A DNA stretch of 64,000 nucleotides from Brienomyrus brachyistius (GCF_023856365.1 NC_064550.1:22507629-22571628); one strand, 5' to 3'. Counted from the stretch's first letter, positions 22,431 to 35,100 are shown. The notes: generated from the sequence alone by a model not told the origin. Numbers and translations are program-made.

Positions 22431-23010
22431 AATTCTGGTCGCTGTTGCATGACCCGCCCGGAGCGCACGTTCATTATCGGGGATTCGGCGCTCCTCTCGA
22501 CCCGTCTCTGCGTCCTTTCTGCTTCGCTGTGGAGACACATTAATAAGAGAGCCCCTTAGTCTGGCTCCCATGGCTTTGTCTTACACCGAAATTATCCGAA
22601 AAGATGTATTTCTTAGAAATGCTGTCAGGGAATCGCTGCTGAAGGATCTGGGCTGGACGTCGGTTCAGCAGTATGCCTACGCTCGGTTTTCCGACGAACA
22701 GCGTTCCTGTTCCGGGCCGGGAGTGCGGCACAATTAAAACAAGCTGCCTGCGTATGGGGCGCCTCAGCCGGCGTGTGACCGGAATGCCAACGCAGGTCTC
22801 TCTCGGCATGACCCCTCCCGTGCCGAACACAAGGGGCGGCTGCAGCGAAGCAGACGGATATATCTTTGAAATGGATTCTGTCACCTCTTACCAAATGAAT
22901 GAATTTCATGAACGCGACCCGCCGGAGAGCGTTCTGGAAGGTGGCAGGGACGTCTGGGGAAGCCTGGGCTGGCGTTCAGATCCAAACCCACGTCGCCGTC
23001 GTCGCTCGCA
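22431..23010. promoter_or_regulatory. CpG-rich island-like patch of unknown role
   Basis: CG dinucleotides are frequent across about 570 bp, while the flanks are AT-rich. It may be a promoter of an unseen transcript, or an enhancer or orphan CpG island. It contains a 55-codon frame at 22570-22737, described separately. Confidence 0.3.
22570..22737 (+). CDS. possible small ORF, 55 codons, unknown
   Basis: An ATG in fair context (CTCCCATGG) opens a frame with ordinary codon choice, beginning MALSYTEIIRKDVFLRNA and ending at TAA 22735-22737. It shows no signal peptide, membrane span or family motif that I recognise. It lies in a CpG-rich patch, which is the only reason to keep it. A chance frame is the more likely reading. 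Confidence 0.12.
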   Translation: MALSYTEIIRKDVFLRNAVRESLLKDLGWTSVQQYAYARFSDEQRSCSGPGVRHN

Positions 23011-24295
23011 GGCTTCTTCATGTTTATACTTTTCTTTCATGTGTTTGCCACTCAACAGATGACAAAATCGATTGTGCCAGTCACTCCATGGGATGTTGTC
23101 ATGGTAATGGCATTAAATTACACGGATAATGGCCACAAGAGGAAATGTCGCATAATATAATGTAATTTTAATTAGTTATAATGCACAGGAGGCAATCTGT
23201 GACCTGGGGTACTTGTCATGTCTTTAACTACGTTATTTGTTATGGACTAATTATTACTAATTCTGACACCATGCTGCTGGAATGATAATAAACAAAAAAG
23301 CAGCTTCTGCAACCATGAGTTGCCCTGATTTAGGCACTTTTAATTGTTTGTTTTAATAGGCTCTTTTTTGAAAGATGCGTTACACCCAGATGTCCGCAGC
23401 AGCCTCTACTCCTGCTACGACACATTAGCGATGGAGCGCGAGACGGCTCTTTGCACATAAAACGCACCGTGAGCCCCGCAGCGGTATTTCGGCGCGCTGG
23501 TGCTCATCAGTCACCTTGGATCGACTCCATCAGCGGCTGACGAGCCTCGGGACCAAGTTTCGACCTGAGCTGTAAAATCTGGGCCTTGGGAAGTGAGCCT
23601 CGGCAAGCGGAGACGTGTAGAAACAGGCAGCGATAGCAGCGACAGCTCCTAGGCCTTATAAATCCAGTCTGAAGCGTTTTCGTCGCCCAAGGTTCAGTAC
23701 TCCATCATCGGCCTCCATCACCAGCGTGGACTGTGGGACGACTCTCGCAGGCCGGGTGTTTAACGGCAGCATCACCATGGCGATAGGAGCAGAAAATCCG
23801 TTGACGTGATTAGCGCTAATTCTCAGTTTGTTAGGGTGATCCACAAGGCGAGGATATTTACTGTATGCCCTTTGTCACACGACACCCTGGACAGCGTGGC
23901 AGACCTACTACGAAAATAAGCTGCGGAGGTGAAAAGGGGAATTATCTCCAGGCCGCAGGGACGGATGGCTGGAAATGGAGGCGCAGGAGAAGTGTAGGCA
24001 GATGAGGGGCTTGATGCTACAAAAGGTCTTCAAATTTCACAAAGGGCCTCCGTGCTTCTGACTGTGATTCCAGTAACAGTCACTACAAGGGAGTATGCTG
24101 AAAACACGTTTAACGTTTTTTTTTACAATGGTCTCCTCCAAACAGGTAGCAATCAGAAAAGGGTAATAACAGAGTGAGTGTGAGAATGACTCTCAAGAAT
24201 GTGTTCTGGTACATGTAACATGAAGAACAAAGCCAAGATGGTTGAGGGTGTGGACGCCCCGGGGAGAAGCAAAGTCATGCGATGAGCTCCGCACT
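23011..24295. other. no gene seen; moderately CpG-rich intergenic DNA
   Basis: No coding feature. CG is again frequent at about 23390-23960, but I find no exon, RNA gene or repeat there. Confidence 0.5.
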
Positions 24296-24299
24296 CACC

Positions 24300-24440
24300 T
24301 GTCATTAAGTTATAAAGCGGTGGTTATGGGACTTGCTCAAACACCCAACGAAGACGTGTCTGTTATGCAGAGGATGGGTCTCGAACCAACAACCTTCTGC
24401 TCACAGACACAGAGGCCTAGCCCACTCAGCCATACACCAC
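24300..24440 (-). repeat. tRNA-derived SINE fragment, minus orientation
   Basis: GGGTCTCGAACCAACAACC (reversed box B-like) then CTGCTCACAGACACAGAGG and CCCACTCAGCCATAC (reversed head). The preceding GACTTGCTCAAACACCCAAC is the family body. Confidence 0.6.
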
Positions 24441-25440
24441 ACCCCAATGCTCTACATAGCGGACTCCTCTTGTCCTCTTGTTGATGTAAGTCAGCAGAGC
24501 TTCTGAAAGTTAACTCGATGCTTGAATCGCCTCTCCATTTATCAGACGCCTGCTGAACGAGGGCCCTGATATTGAGTGACCTTCTTTCCTTAAGGACTAT
24601 TAGTGCTAATCAATGCCTCAGATAAAACTGAAATTAAACCGGCCTGTCTTCCCCTGCTACGAAATTTCTGACTGGGTGTCTTGTCAGCTCTCTTCCTGCA
24701 GTGTGTTTCTGTAATATCTGTTCACCCTGAACTGGGAAAAGCACTCATGCCAAAATGAATGGATAAATGGATTGATGTTTTTTGGAACTATAAATTGAGG
24801 TCCATTGTAGTCTTCTGAACGTTTCTTAGAAACGTTTAAAAATGTAATTAAATATTCCAAAGCGCTTCACCAGTTCCATGCTGTTGTATCAGTCTCTGAT
24901 GTTGTTCAGAGTCTCTAACTTCCCGTGTAGATACTGTAGGTTTCTTTTATTTTACAATATATATTCTGTACCTACATAAAAATGTAAAAACACAGTACGT
25001 TATAACAAAATATTAAACATAAGAAGTACTCAAGAATACTGAAATTGTCTCTAACTCGTGGATTTCTCAAAATAGTTGCCATTCATATGGAAAACATCTT
25101 CACAGGCATGTGACAATTGGCTAACAAGTTTTGGCAGGAAATCGATTGATGGAGCTTCCCGGCTCTTCCTCAGATGCGCAGGGTGCTTGCTTGTTGCTTT
25201 GCGTTGACTTTACATGTTCTGTGCGGTTGATGCCTGGACAGGCCTGATTATTACTTTCAGTGTCTCTTTCACTTTTCTTCTTCACACGATACTTCTTGCA
25301 CAATGTGGAAGTTCACTTTTTGGTCGTTATCTTACTGGAGAATGGAGAACTTCCCAATCAGCCATAAACCCGATGGGTTGACCTGCCTTTGAAGGATATC
25401 GGGATAGTCACATCCATTTGGATCACCTTGGATTTGATGA
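24441..25440. other. no gene seen
   Basis: Unremarkable AT-rich intergenic sequence. Confidence 0.5.
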
Positions 25441-25451
25441 AGATAAGCATT

Positions 25452-25674
<223 letters not shown>

Positions 25675-25689
25675 GCAATCCCGCCTGTT

Positions 25690-27600
25690 GGTCTCAATAC
25701 ACATCAAAGAGCTTCGGGTTTTTTTCCTGCTAGTTTATGAAACCGGGGACATCATTGTCACGTTGGACTGTAACTCTGCGGTGGACATAACCATTAGGTG
25801 AATGTTTCATGCTGTCCCTGTTATGCATCCCAGGGCTGGAACAAATAAAAAAGTGCAGTTTAAAGTACAAAGAACGACGAGTTGGCGGGGCTGTTTTCCA
25901 GCACTTGACCTCAAAGAAACAGGCTCCCTTTCTGAAGACTTCAGAGGCTGCTTTGATTGTGTGCTGTTCTTAATGCCTGTCTTTTCTGCTCATTTTGCCT
26001 TGTGCAAGTCCCCAGCCCGGATCAAGCATCACAGCTGATATCCGGCTTTCTCCCAATGTCCAAAAATAGCCCTGATTATGCAGCGCTGGCCAGTTGGCAT
26101 TTTGGGTACCAGAGAGCCAGCTGCGCATACCGTCCTCATAGCTGGACGTTCGCCAACACAGACACTGAGCACGTCATACCTAAAAGCTTTGTGTCGTCTT
26201 CTGTAAACACCGAACGCACCAGCTGACGGTAAATGCACAGAGCTGCAGCCTATTATCATATAACTACTATTTTTCATACATCAGTAGCCAATCTCAATAC
26301 TAGAAAAAATATCAAACACAAATCCTTGTGAGATTTGTTAGGATCTTAGGTGTTTTTCCATGTCACGAGCCCCTGTATCTTCACTACACGTACATCTCAA
26401 AGTCTTCGTTGTTCCTGTCCGGCCAGACAAAGGGAGGTTACAGACTTTGGTTTGGTAAAAGGGGAGTATGTGCATGTGCCCTTTGTTACAATCTTCCCCT
26501 CCTGGTAAGCTTCTGCACACCTGTATCCTGAGCACCGAAGACCTGGGTTGGTTAATTGCTTCTGGCCCTGCCCCCAGGATGCCATCAACCAGCTAGAAAG
26601 AAAAAAACTTACAGCACCCCCTTGCCTTGCTGCTGTGTGCATATCTATGCTCATCTGTACCCTGTGATTATCTATGCTCATCGATGCTCTGTGATTATCT
26701 GTGCTCTGTGCACACATGTATTTATGCTGACCTGCCTGGGCACAGTTTTTATTCAAGAAAGTTCCTCGGATATTTATACCTGTTGCCTGGGGTAGGGGTC
26801 AGGATAAAATTTGCCCATCTGTGGTCAAATCCACCCCGGCACAGTGCCAGACGTTGGCTGTGTAGCCACACTAGACTAGAGGTGGGTACGGCCTCAGTGT
26901 TTTATCTTCAGGTAGACAGGGTGTCTCGTTTTATTTCGTTTGCTTTCCCTGAAGTCTGTTAGTCGAAGAGAAGAATTTAAACTTTAGAGAAGAAAGGTTC
27001 TTTTGTACTGTCATTATTTTCTTTGATGCCGCCTGCAATCCAACTGGGCTTGGGGATGGTTACAGTGTATTTACAGTGTTGCAAAATATTGTAACTATGC
27101 TGTAAAATGTCCTATAGGTGGCATTAAATCAGGCCGTACTGTATATGTAACTTTTGCCTTGCCTTTTGTTTGCTTTTCTACCCCCGTCGTCGTGTTGCAC
27201 GTTACGCCCTTCTCTCCCTACGCAGTCACAGGGATGTAACACCTATGTCTGTTTCCTGGTCTCCCAAGCACTCGGTACCAAACAGACTGAACAAAAGCGA
27301 AACGACTGACGCACTGGATGGTAAGTGGACTCAACATCCCATTCAGCAAGCAGGGTGAGTGAAAAGGGGCTTTTCTATAATACCTGAATTTTCCGAGACA
27401 CTGAATAAAGGAGACCTATTATGCCCAGTCAGTTGGCTTGAATACCCAGGAAACATTTGAACTCTTTAATCCTGAAGTTACCAATTTCACAGGAGGCTGA
27501 GAGATGTTACAATCATATAATACATTAATGCAATTACCTCCTGACCATTCAGAACCAAGAAATCTATTTTGCTTGTTTCTCTAATGCTGGATCACAGGAG
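25690..27600. other. no gene seen
   Basis: No supported exon or RNA gene. At 26620-26720 a short imperfect tandem repeat (CTATGCTCATCTGTACCCTG-like, about 25-30 bp, 3-4 copies) is visible. Confidence 0.45.
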
Positions 27601-27663
27601 ACTATGTTGAGAAGGAGAGGGTATGAAACAATCGACAGCTGGAGTGGTGTCTATGGGGAGATG

Positions 27664-27749
27664 CGAGCTGTGGCGGAGTGGTCCAAGGTGCTGGAGTTAG
27701 ATTCCAGTTGTCTTGGGGGTGTGGGTTCAAATCCCGCCGCTACTTGCCA
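27664..27749 (+). tRNA. tRNA-Leu(UAG)-like sequence, probably a pseudogene or SINE head
   Basis: Type II tRNA layout: D-arm region GGCGGAGTGGTCCAAGGTGC, anticodon arm CTGGA-GTTAGAT-TCCAG with anticodon TAG, variable arm TTGTCTTGGGGGT, T-arm GTGGG-TTCAAAT-CCCGC, then CGCTACTTGCCA with a genomic CCA. The internal arms pair well. The 5' acceptor strand (AGCTGTG) pairs only in part with CGCTACT and the spacing before the D arm is irregular. A CCA in the DNA suggests a retro-derived copy. A working gene is unlikely. Confidence 0.5.
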
Positions 27750-27991
27750 TTCTATTGATTTTCTGCTAGGCTCAGTAATGTTTATCTTCTCATACACATA
27801 CCAGTTCACGTAAAGCACATCTTTGGATGCCGAGAGAAATCCAGAGGATGATGATGAGCAGTAATGAAATCCCTCCACACACTTCTGTAGAATTAAACCT
27901 GAAACACTTAAGGTGGGAGACCTCAGTGGTAAAACGCTGTATTTTCACCTTTAGTGTCATTATATTTGACATAATGTTCTTTCATGAACAG

Positions 27992-28320
27992 TGGCGTATC
28001 TTTCTGCCTGCAGATTTTGCATGTCCTCCCCATGTGCAGATTCCTTCTCGGCCCTCATATTTCCTCCCCAAATGTGGAAAAAGGCGCGGTCAGGTGATAC
28101 CGTGTCTCAGAAATGTGCCTTAGTGTAGCAGTGACCCCTGCAATAGCCTGACATCCCATCTAGCGTGTCCCCTGCAATGGACTGGCATCCCACCCAGCGT
28201 GTCCCCTGCAATGGACTGGCATCCCATCCAGGGTGACCCCTGCCCACTGCCTTGTGTTTCCTGGGACACAAGTTCCAGATGAACTGTGACTCCATACTGG
28301 ATAAGTGGTTATGAAACAGG
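27992..28320 (+). repeat. decayed (ATGG)-family element with a 34-bp triplication
   Basis: TTTTGCATGTCCTCCCCATG, GTGGAAAAAGG, CATCCCATCCAGGGTGACCC and GGATAAGTGGTTATGAAACA follow the order of the (ATGG)-tailed element but are much diverged. Inside it a 34-bp unit (CCCTGCAATGGACTGGCATC plus flanks) is tandemly present about three times at 28128-28240. Confidence 0.55.
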
Positions 28321-28489
28321 ATGGGTATTAATAATATGAATAGCAATGGTCCAAGCTGAAGTGTCGCCCTATGTGAGAATCTTCACTGACGCCCCCCATT
28401 GGAGGCAAAGTGAAACTGGCTGGCAAGTCGGCACCCCTTCAGATGTTGGTGCTCTAGGCACTCGCCTATGTCGCCTATAGGATTGACCA

Positions 28490-28800
28490 GCCCTGGAGTT
28501 TATAAGGCAAATCTATTCAGTTTAAATATTAGTTAATATTGCATTTTTGGCCAAATGTCAAATAAGGATAAAATCTCTAGGCCAAATATTTAACCCAAAT
28601 TGCTTCAGGAAACATCCGCCTTACCTAAATGGGTAAAATTATCCTGGAAAATATGTGATTAATTTGATTTCGAGGCATATAATTACGCATTTTATGCGCT
28701 ATTATCGGCAATTAGATGTCTCTAAATCAAATCAATTACTTCTATTACATTATTACAAAATTAATTATTAGTTGGGAGGTGTTATATTATTTGTAAGACA
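28490..28800. other. AT-rich non-repetitive segment upstream of the samd10 promoter
   Basis: Dense in AATTA/TAATT cores, with no repeat signature. It could hold regulatory sites. Nothing coding. Confidence 0.3.
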
Positions 28801-28839
28801 ATTTCATAATGTCAGTACAGATTACATGACGACACCTCT

Positions 28840-29260
28840 GCCCCACACATTTACACGGTGAGTACGCCGCAGGACGCTGTATCTCTGCCCGCCCGGCAGC
28901 GGTTCGGGTGATCAAGGTATACAGGGGAGGGGATTGAAGGCGCCGCGTTTCCGGCAGCTCGCCCCCCTTCCCCCTCATCCCCCTCTCCCCCAGATGACAG
29001 CGATCCGGGCGGAGAGGAGTCGCTAGTAAGTCAGTCTCGCACAGCCCAGTTCGTGGAGCGTCGGGTCGCTTTGAACGCCGCCGGGTTGCACCTCGCAAGC
29101 ATGGGGGGCCGTTTCTGAAGGCGACCGCTGACGGATCCTCTCTCCCACCCTCCATGGCTGTGGACGGTAAGGGCATGCTTCCTTAATCGCTCATTTATCG
29201 GACAAAAAAAATCCAGGAAATGCTGGTGGGAAATGGACGTTAAGGCGACGCCGCATGGCA
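28840..29260 (+). promoter_or_regulatory. CpG-rich putative samd10 promoter and 5' leader
   Basis: The segment is much richer in CG dinucleotides than its AT-rich flanks and directly precedes and covers the inferred first coding exon, so it reads as a CpG-island promoter. No TATA box or initiator is clear. Two short upstream ORFs lie ahead of the inferred start: one at 28994-29026 (11 codons including stop) and one at 29101-29118 (6 codons including stop). A second good donor-like GTAAGT sits at 29026-29031, so an alternative leader splice is possible. The transcription start is not determinable from sequence alone. Confidence 0.5.
29154..29166 (+). CDS. samd10: samd10 coding exon 1 (inferred, 13 nt)
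   Basis: ATG GCT GTG GAC G encodes MAVD plus the first base of a split codon, followed by the strong donor GTAAGG at 29167. Joined to the exon 2 acceptor at 49170, the split codon becomes GCT (Ala), giving MAVDAASSFSFCR. This aligns with the mammalian SAMD10 stretch around DVDATAHFSFCR. The match in phase, the VDA sequence and the position inside a CpG-rich patch are the reasons for this placement. The frame stays open upstream to 28998 but has no earlier ATG, so the fish protein would lack most of the roughly 25-30 residue N-terminal extension of the mammalian protein. A different first exon could be used in other transcripts. RNA evidence is needed to be certain. Confidence 0.6.
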
Positions 29261-31384
29261 ATGCCAAGTGTGGAAATAAATAACGATAAGAAAATAATAA
29301 TTATAAAACAGAGCGCGTGTATTAGTTATATTACAACAGTTACATTACAACAGCAGCAGTCACAATAATGATGCAGCCCTCGGTAGACTGTGCTCTATAA
29401 CCTATGGTTTGTCACAATAGAAAATACAAAGGCATGAATATGTAATTATATGGCAGAATCAGTCGGGATATTGGTTCAGTTGTAGTTTAATTGCAACAGC
29501 AGAAAGTTATTAAATTTTGCTGTCATGCAGATTTTAAAATAACATCCAGCTGGGACATTTTTCATATTGTCAGCGTTGGACCCGCGCGGTATCGTTGTTT
29601 GTGTTGGGTACGCTTTACTGTCGGCATTTCTTACTGTTCATCAAGACCCAGGAATCTAGGCACCATAGGAATAAATACTGTCTATGTGTGGCTAGAAGTT
29701 GGTTAGTCATGATTTTGCCAGACAACGTTTAAATTTTTTTTTTTTAGTTTTGCCCGACTTTGATCGTTTCCGAGCCTGAGCGACCACGAAGTCTTTATGG
29801 CTAAAGCTGATACATTCGGTGAAAGTGTTAGGGACTTAAGAGACGGACGGAAATGTCAGGTATCGAGAATACAGAAGCGATGTAATGCCGGGGAAAAGCA
29901 AAAGAGAACCGCGGCTTCCGATCAGCATCTTCGGAGTTAGTTCACAGAGAGACGTGGTGCTGAAATGGAAAGCGGCGCGTGAACCCGCCCTGCTGGGGCT
30001 TTCAGTCTAACGTAACATTCTAACATTTCCTATGTAGCATTTTAATTAAAAAAAAAACGCACACCTTTCCTTTAAATACACTAACATCATTCACTTGCGA
30101 CATTTGCTACGAAATAGACACGTATTCGTGTTCAGTTTGTTAGTGTTGGGTGCAATCTTGGAACAAAGGTATACAGTGTGACAAACTGAATGGAAAGCAG
30201 GGTGCAAGAGAATACTGTTACAAAGATATTATAAACAGCACAGGGACATATTTACTTGGCTTTACATATATAAGGTTTATACGTGGATATTACACGATTA
30301 ATACATAGGAGCTCCGTGGGTGGTGTAGTGGTACCTATGGGTTAGAAACGAAGCACGGGACCTTATAGAAGTTTATGTAAAAGGCTTGTTGAACAATAAC
30401 CAACATAAAAATGGGTTTTCAACTCCGATTTACAGGTAACTAAACCCTTCAATAAATCAATGAACTGCTATACTAATCAGTTATTTCCGTCATACCATTC
30501 ATGATGTATTCATATATAATATCCTAAAATGTTAATAATGTTTCCTTGGGCGATTGGGTAGTTCATGTTGTTTTTCTGTCTCGGTGTGTTCAAAAAACCG
30601 TTAGATAATGTCTAAATCAATGGCGCTTTAAAACAATTTTCTAATGTGAAACACAGGCTGCATTTTTACAACCCAGTGGAGCGCGGACGCGGTCTTTTCA
30701 TCCTCGGAACCTGACCTTTTTATTTGCTTTTAAAGCGCTCTCTTTCCTTCCCCAATGCCAGCGTGGGGTGACAGCACTGCCCAGCTGCGACGCTGAGAGC
30801 TCAGCTGCGTTTAAGTGGCCCTTTTTCACACGGCGGGCAGGCGTAAGCGAGCCCAGCGGGCTGCGGCGAGCCGGCCAGCGCGGCCATGGGGCTCCGTCCG
30901 GCAGGCACCGGCTGCCTCGGCTCCCGCTGGTGTCGCTGCACTTTGAGCCCTGTCAGTCGCAGGCACAGGACATCGGGCAGGGGACATTCTGGACAGAGTG
31001 TCCATCCATTACAGGAGACTTTAGCCACTGACAGAACATGCTGCAGTTAGTCACATTTAGACTGCCCTTAATCATATTGTTAATTTGTCGTTTATACACA
31101 CTCAATGTGCACTTATCAGTCATCTTAAACCGTGCAGTTACAGCTCACAGAAAATATGTGCCCCCTCCCTAAAGTCTCCTGAAGGAATATTTCCAGAGTG
31201 ACCTTGCCGTGCTCTGATGGCACCAACCCTGTGATCGGTTTGCCAGGTCTGGCTGAGGAACCCTCTGTGCTCCCCCCATAAACGACCGGCCATTTGGTGA
31301 CAGTGCCAAACGGTGGCCCTGAAATACGACTGTGTCAGTGGGAAGGTACCCCCCACCGTGAGTTCATGCTTGGATTTTAAATCG

Positions 31385-31553
31385 CCCCCCCCCCCCCCAT
31401 CACTCCCACGGAAGCGGTGCCACCTCGACCAAAAACACTATGTCAGCGCCTCTGTCCTCCCCCCGGGCAGTGTTAGACAATGCTGCTCTCACAGTGAGGA
31501 GATTTACTTTACAGGGCCTGCTCCCCCCCCCCCCCACTCGCCCCCCCCCCCCC
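31385..31553. repeat. three poly-C tracts (13-14 nt each)
   Basis: Runs at 31385-31398, 31523-31535 and 31541-31553; on the minus strand these are G-runs. Confidence 0.9.
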
Positions 31554-31994
31554 ATCTTAAGGCCCTTTGTCTTTGCAGGACAGCATTCATTTTTGTCTTG
31601 GATCTCTAGACCGCCCTTCTCGTCGTCTCACCCCTCTGGAGTGACTGGGGGCAGTACAGCGTCAGTGTCAGCTTGGCTGTCAGGCTATTTGTGAATTGCA
31701 CCCCCCTTCCCCCCCCCACCGGGATATAGAGTGACTGACAGCGACGCCCCCTGTGTGTCACTCTACCGCGCTGCGACGCGGCTCCCGACGCACCAGCCTC
31801 TCCTCTGACGCCCCTCTTCTGACTCATTACAGGTGAACAGAAACCTGAATAAAACGAAGCCATTAACCTCATAGCGATTTATATACCCAGAAGTCTTGAT
31901 GCTTGATGTGCGTGGTGTAGCACAGGATACTGTTCTTGGAAAGCAGAAATCGCAGGAATAAACTGGGCTGCACACAGTACCTGTAATAAGCATC

Positions 31995-32125
31995 TATCTG
32001 TCCATCCATCTTCTGTAACTGCTTAGCCGGTTCAGGGTCCTGGGGAGCCTGGGGCCTGTCCTGGGGGCAGCCAGGGCATTTGGGCTGACACTGGAGATGT
32101 ATATATATACACACACACACACACA
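31995..32125 (-). repeat. (ATGG)-family tail fragment with a (TA)n(CA)n microsatellite
   Basis: CTGTCCATCCATCTTCTGTA and CTGCTTAGCCGGTTCAGGGT are a reversed, diverged tail. The dinucleotide tract lies at about 32100-32126. Confidence 0.5.
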
Positions 32126-35100
32126 TATAAGAGTCTAAATGCATATATAAACATATGAATATAGGACATCTGTGACCGTGTTTCATGCTGTAGGACTGCA
32201 TGACCTCTGTACTTTCCCCGTGAAATGCATTTCCAGGCCAAACTAGATCTGTGCCTCGCTGTACTCCCGGAATCGCGGCCGGGCCACTCCCAGTGAGCTG
32301 TTGGCCCTCTGGCTCCAGGGTCCAATTTGAGCCGGGAGAGGAGGCGAAATTAGGCACGGCAAGAGTAGCGGCCATTTCCCGGGAACTCAGAAGAGCGCAG
32401 GGGCTGCCGCCCCCAGGAGAGCGACAGCCCGCATAACCGGCCCTCGCAGTCTTTCGGTGTGGCATTAGCTCTCCCCGAGATTCGGGTAACGGTTTGCGAG
32501 AACGCCATCAACGTGCCAGCTCCCTATCTCCTTCTCGTTTTTTGTTTTTTCGTCTTCCTGCCATCTGCATCGGTTTCCTTCTTGTCCTTTGCCGACCTTT
32601 GCCAGGTCAGAGTAGCCCCTCCTCCCAGCTCCTGCACGTCGGCCGGGGCACAGAGCAGCGTCCAACCCACCGATAGCAGGAACACGGAAGAAAACATTGA
32701 GGCCGGCATCTTCACGGCCCAATTTTTTGGGTTCTTCCATCGGTGGGAAGCTGATGCCCTACGGTACATGTTCAGCTCAGAAAGATCCCGTCACGGTGAC
32801 CTAAAAATAAACCACCCCCCCACCTCCCCCATAATTCTATTTTTGGGCATCAGTATGTTTTGGTACTGCTTAACGTATTCCGGCCCCTGGTGTCAAGAGA
32901 TAGGCTACGGAGAAGCTGAGAGCCGGCTTGCGAAAGTTGGTGCGAGAAGTTGCCACTTGTGTGAGCGCAAAGCCCTTTGACTGCTCATGGCTTGTCCTCT
33001 TAGCCAAACCATTTATCTCAATTTCTGTACGAGACGAGGCCGTTTACGGATGTTTCGTAATGCTTCACTATGAGTAAATAGCAAGTAGAACAATTCCTCG
33101 TTAACCTGGGAGTTCACGTCGAGAGTGTGTCTCTCGTTGAAATGAATTCCGACATGATGCACGTATCCCTCACTCAAACCAATCTAACGTAGATGCGTCC
33201 GATAATTAGAATCCAGGGTGCATGAAGCCCCTGAGATACATTTTTCACAGTCGTTAAACTGCGCTCAAGTACGGTAATTATACTGCGCATTCACACAATC
33301 GTTATCAGCCAGTCCTTGTTCACACGCTGTTGACGACACCAAATGTCAGTTCGCCGAACGAGAGATGTCGGTCCGGCTCACTATTCTCACCGTTTCCACG
33401 GTGAATACCTCACCATTTGTGTCCTGCTCCTGCATCCTAAAAATAGCAACTGCCAATCACAGCTTCCCGAGTCGCGGAGCACAGGGACGTTCCCCGTCGG
33501 AGCGATAGGGGAAGTCGGATCTCCAAGTTGTCAGATAGCACCTCCTCTCCGAAGAGCTCCCGTTAACAGATGGTCTGGTGGGCTTTAAACTCAGATCACA
33601 CGCCGAACACCTTGCCGCGCCAAGCCGCGTCTGTTTTCCCGCCAAGGGGGATATTTCCGTCTTCTTGATCAGAGAGGCTAATTGCCAGTGTTGAACTCTG
33701 AGACGACTCGTGCATCTGCTGCCTGTGGACCATATTGGCCGGACTTATCCTGAAGCCTGCTCGAAATACTTACAGAATGTTATGCTGACATGCTGTCCTT
33801 GCCGTCGTGTTGGGTAAACCCTCTCCGTGGCATGTTCTCTTCTATGCGACCCTACGGCCAGTAGAGAAAGGGGCGATTTGTCAGAGTTAATCAGGTGAGA
33901 TCCCTTTGTGGCCACGTCAAGAGCAGACTGTCGAAGGAAGCTGAGGTTCAGCAATGCCAAGTGTTCATATCACGGCCTCATTCGTTCCTCTATACTCAGG
34001 CGTTCTTTGGAGGGAAGAATGTTGGCGATGCTGCCTACTGATCAACAAGGTTGGCGCATCTTGAGGGACCTTTGCCGACTCCCTGCTCCTCACCCATGTG
34101 TGGGATCTAATCCCCAGGTTACACAGAAAAGTCCACCTACTCTGGCTTTGAATATCACACACAGCAGCCTTTTCATCTGGCTCATAAATAGTCAAACATC
34201 TCTGTACTACTGCGCAGTATCTTGCATGTAGCAGTCTGTCTAAGTTTGGATATTTATTTGATATTACACCAGTAGTGACACTATTATCTTTCATCAATTT
34301 CAATACCATAAAAATAATTTCAGTACTATATGGATATTTCCATTTTATCGCACTTTCAGCCTAATTGAATACTACCACATCTTCAACAAAAACTTCATGA
34401 AACAGAACCCGAGTGATGAAGTAATGAGATTTGATACTATTTGAGATCATTTAATGCAATTACATTTAATTTTCAGTGCAACACCCAGGGGCAGTGTGGA
34501 AATGGTCACCGCTCGCTCACACTCCCCACAACTGGTTAAAACAACGTTCTGCAGCCACTGTTACAAGCAACTGCTGTAATTATCAGTCAGTCTGGCAGAA
34601 TACCTTGGGGGAGTTTTGGCCCTGTGGTGCTTAAAACTCAGTGACATTTCGGGGTTTTCAAAAACCAACTGCTCATTCTGAGCCACCCAAAGTCTGGGTG
34701 TTGACCAGGCCAGAATATCTCCTTGTTCCTCTGTGATTCAGACGTAGACGTATGTCTAGTCTTGCTGACCCGGCCGAACATTGGCATTCTGCTCCCAGAC
34801 AGGCCTGGTGTTCTCCTATAGTCTTTGCTTTTTTTTTTTGCGCTGTAGGGCAGAATATATGGTTTCTTCAAGCTTTTGTGGTCCGACGCTGTAGAAGATG
34901 TCCAAACCGTGACATCTGTCTCTGTGATTGCACAGTGGAATGACGTTCTTTGTGCAGAATGCAGTGTTTGGGTTTCACCAGACACAACGGGGCTCATGTC
35001 AGCAGAAGAACCCGACTGTGGACTCATTCGACGGTACATCATTATTCCGGAAACATTCAGGTGGCTTTTAACAAACAGGCAGGCATTCCTGTCCTTCTCA

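Noticed and set aside
30768..31031. GC-rich 87-codon frame as an alternative samd10 first exon
   Set aside because: No donor in a phase that gives the conserved VDA..FSFCR join, and no similarity to the known N-terminus.
31869..32465. A 198-codon open frame on the minus strand
   Set aside because: It runs through a TA/CA microsatellite and an (ATGG)-family fragment, so it is a chance frame.
32459..32980. A 173-codon open frame on the plus strand
   Set aside because: Low-complexity start and no domain that I know; no acceptor or donor arrangement supports an exon.
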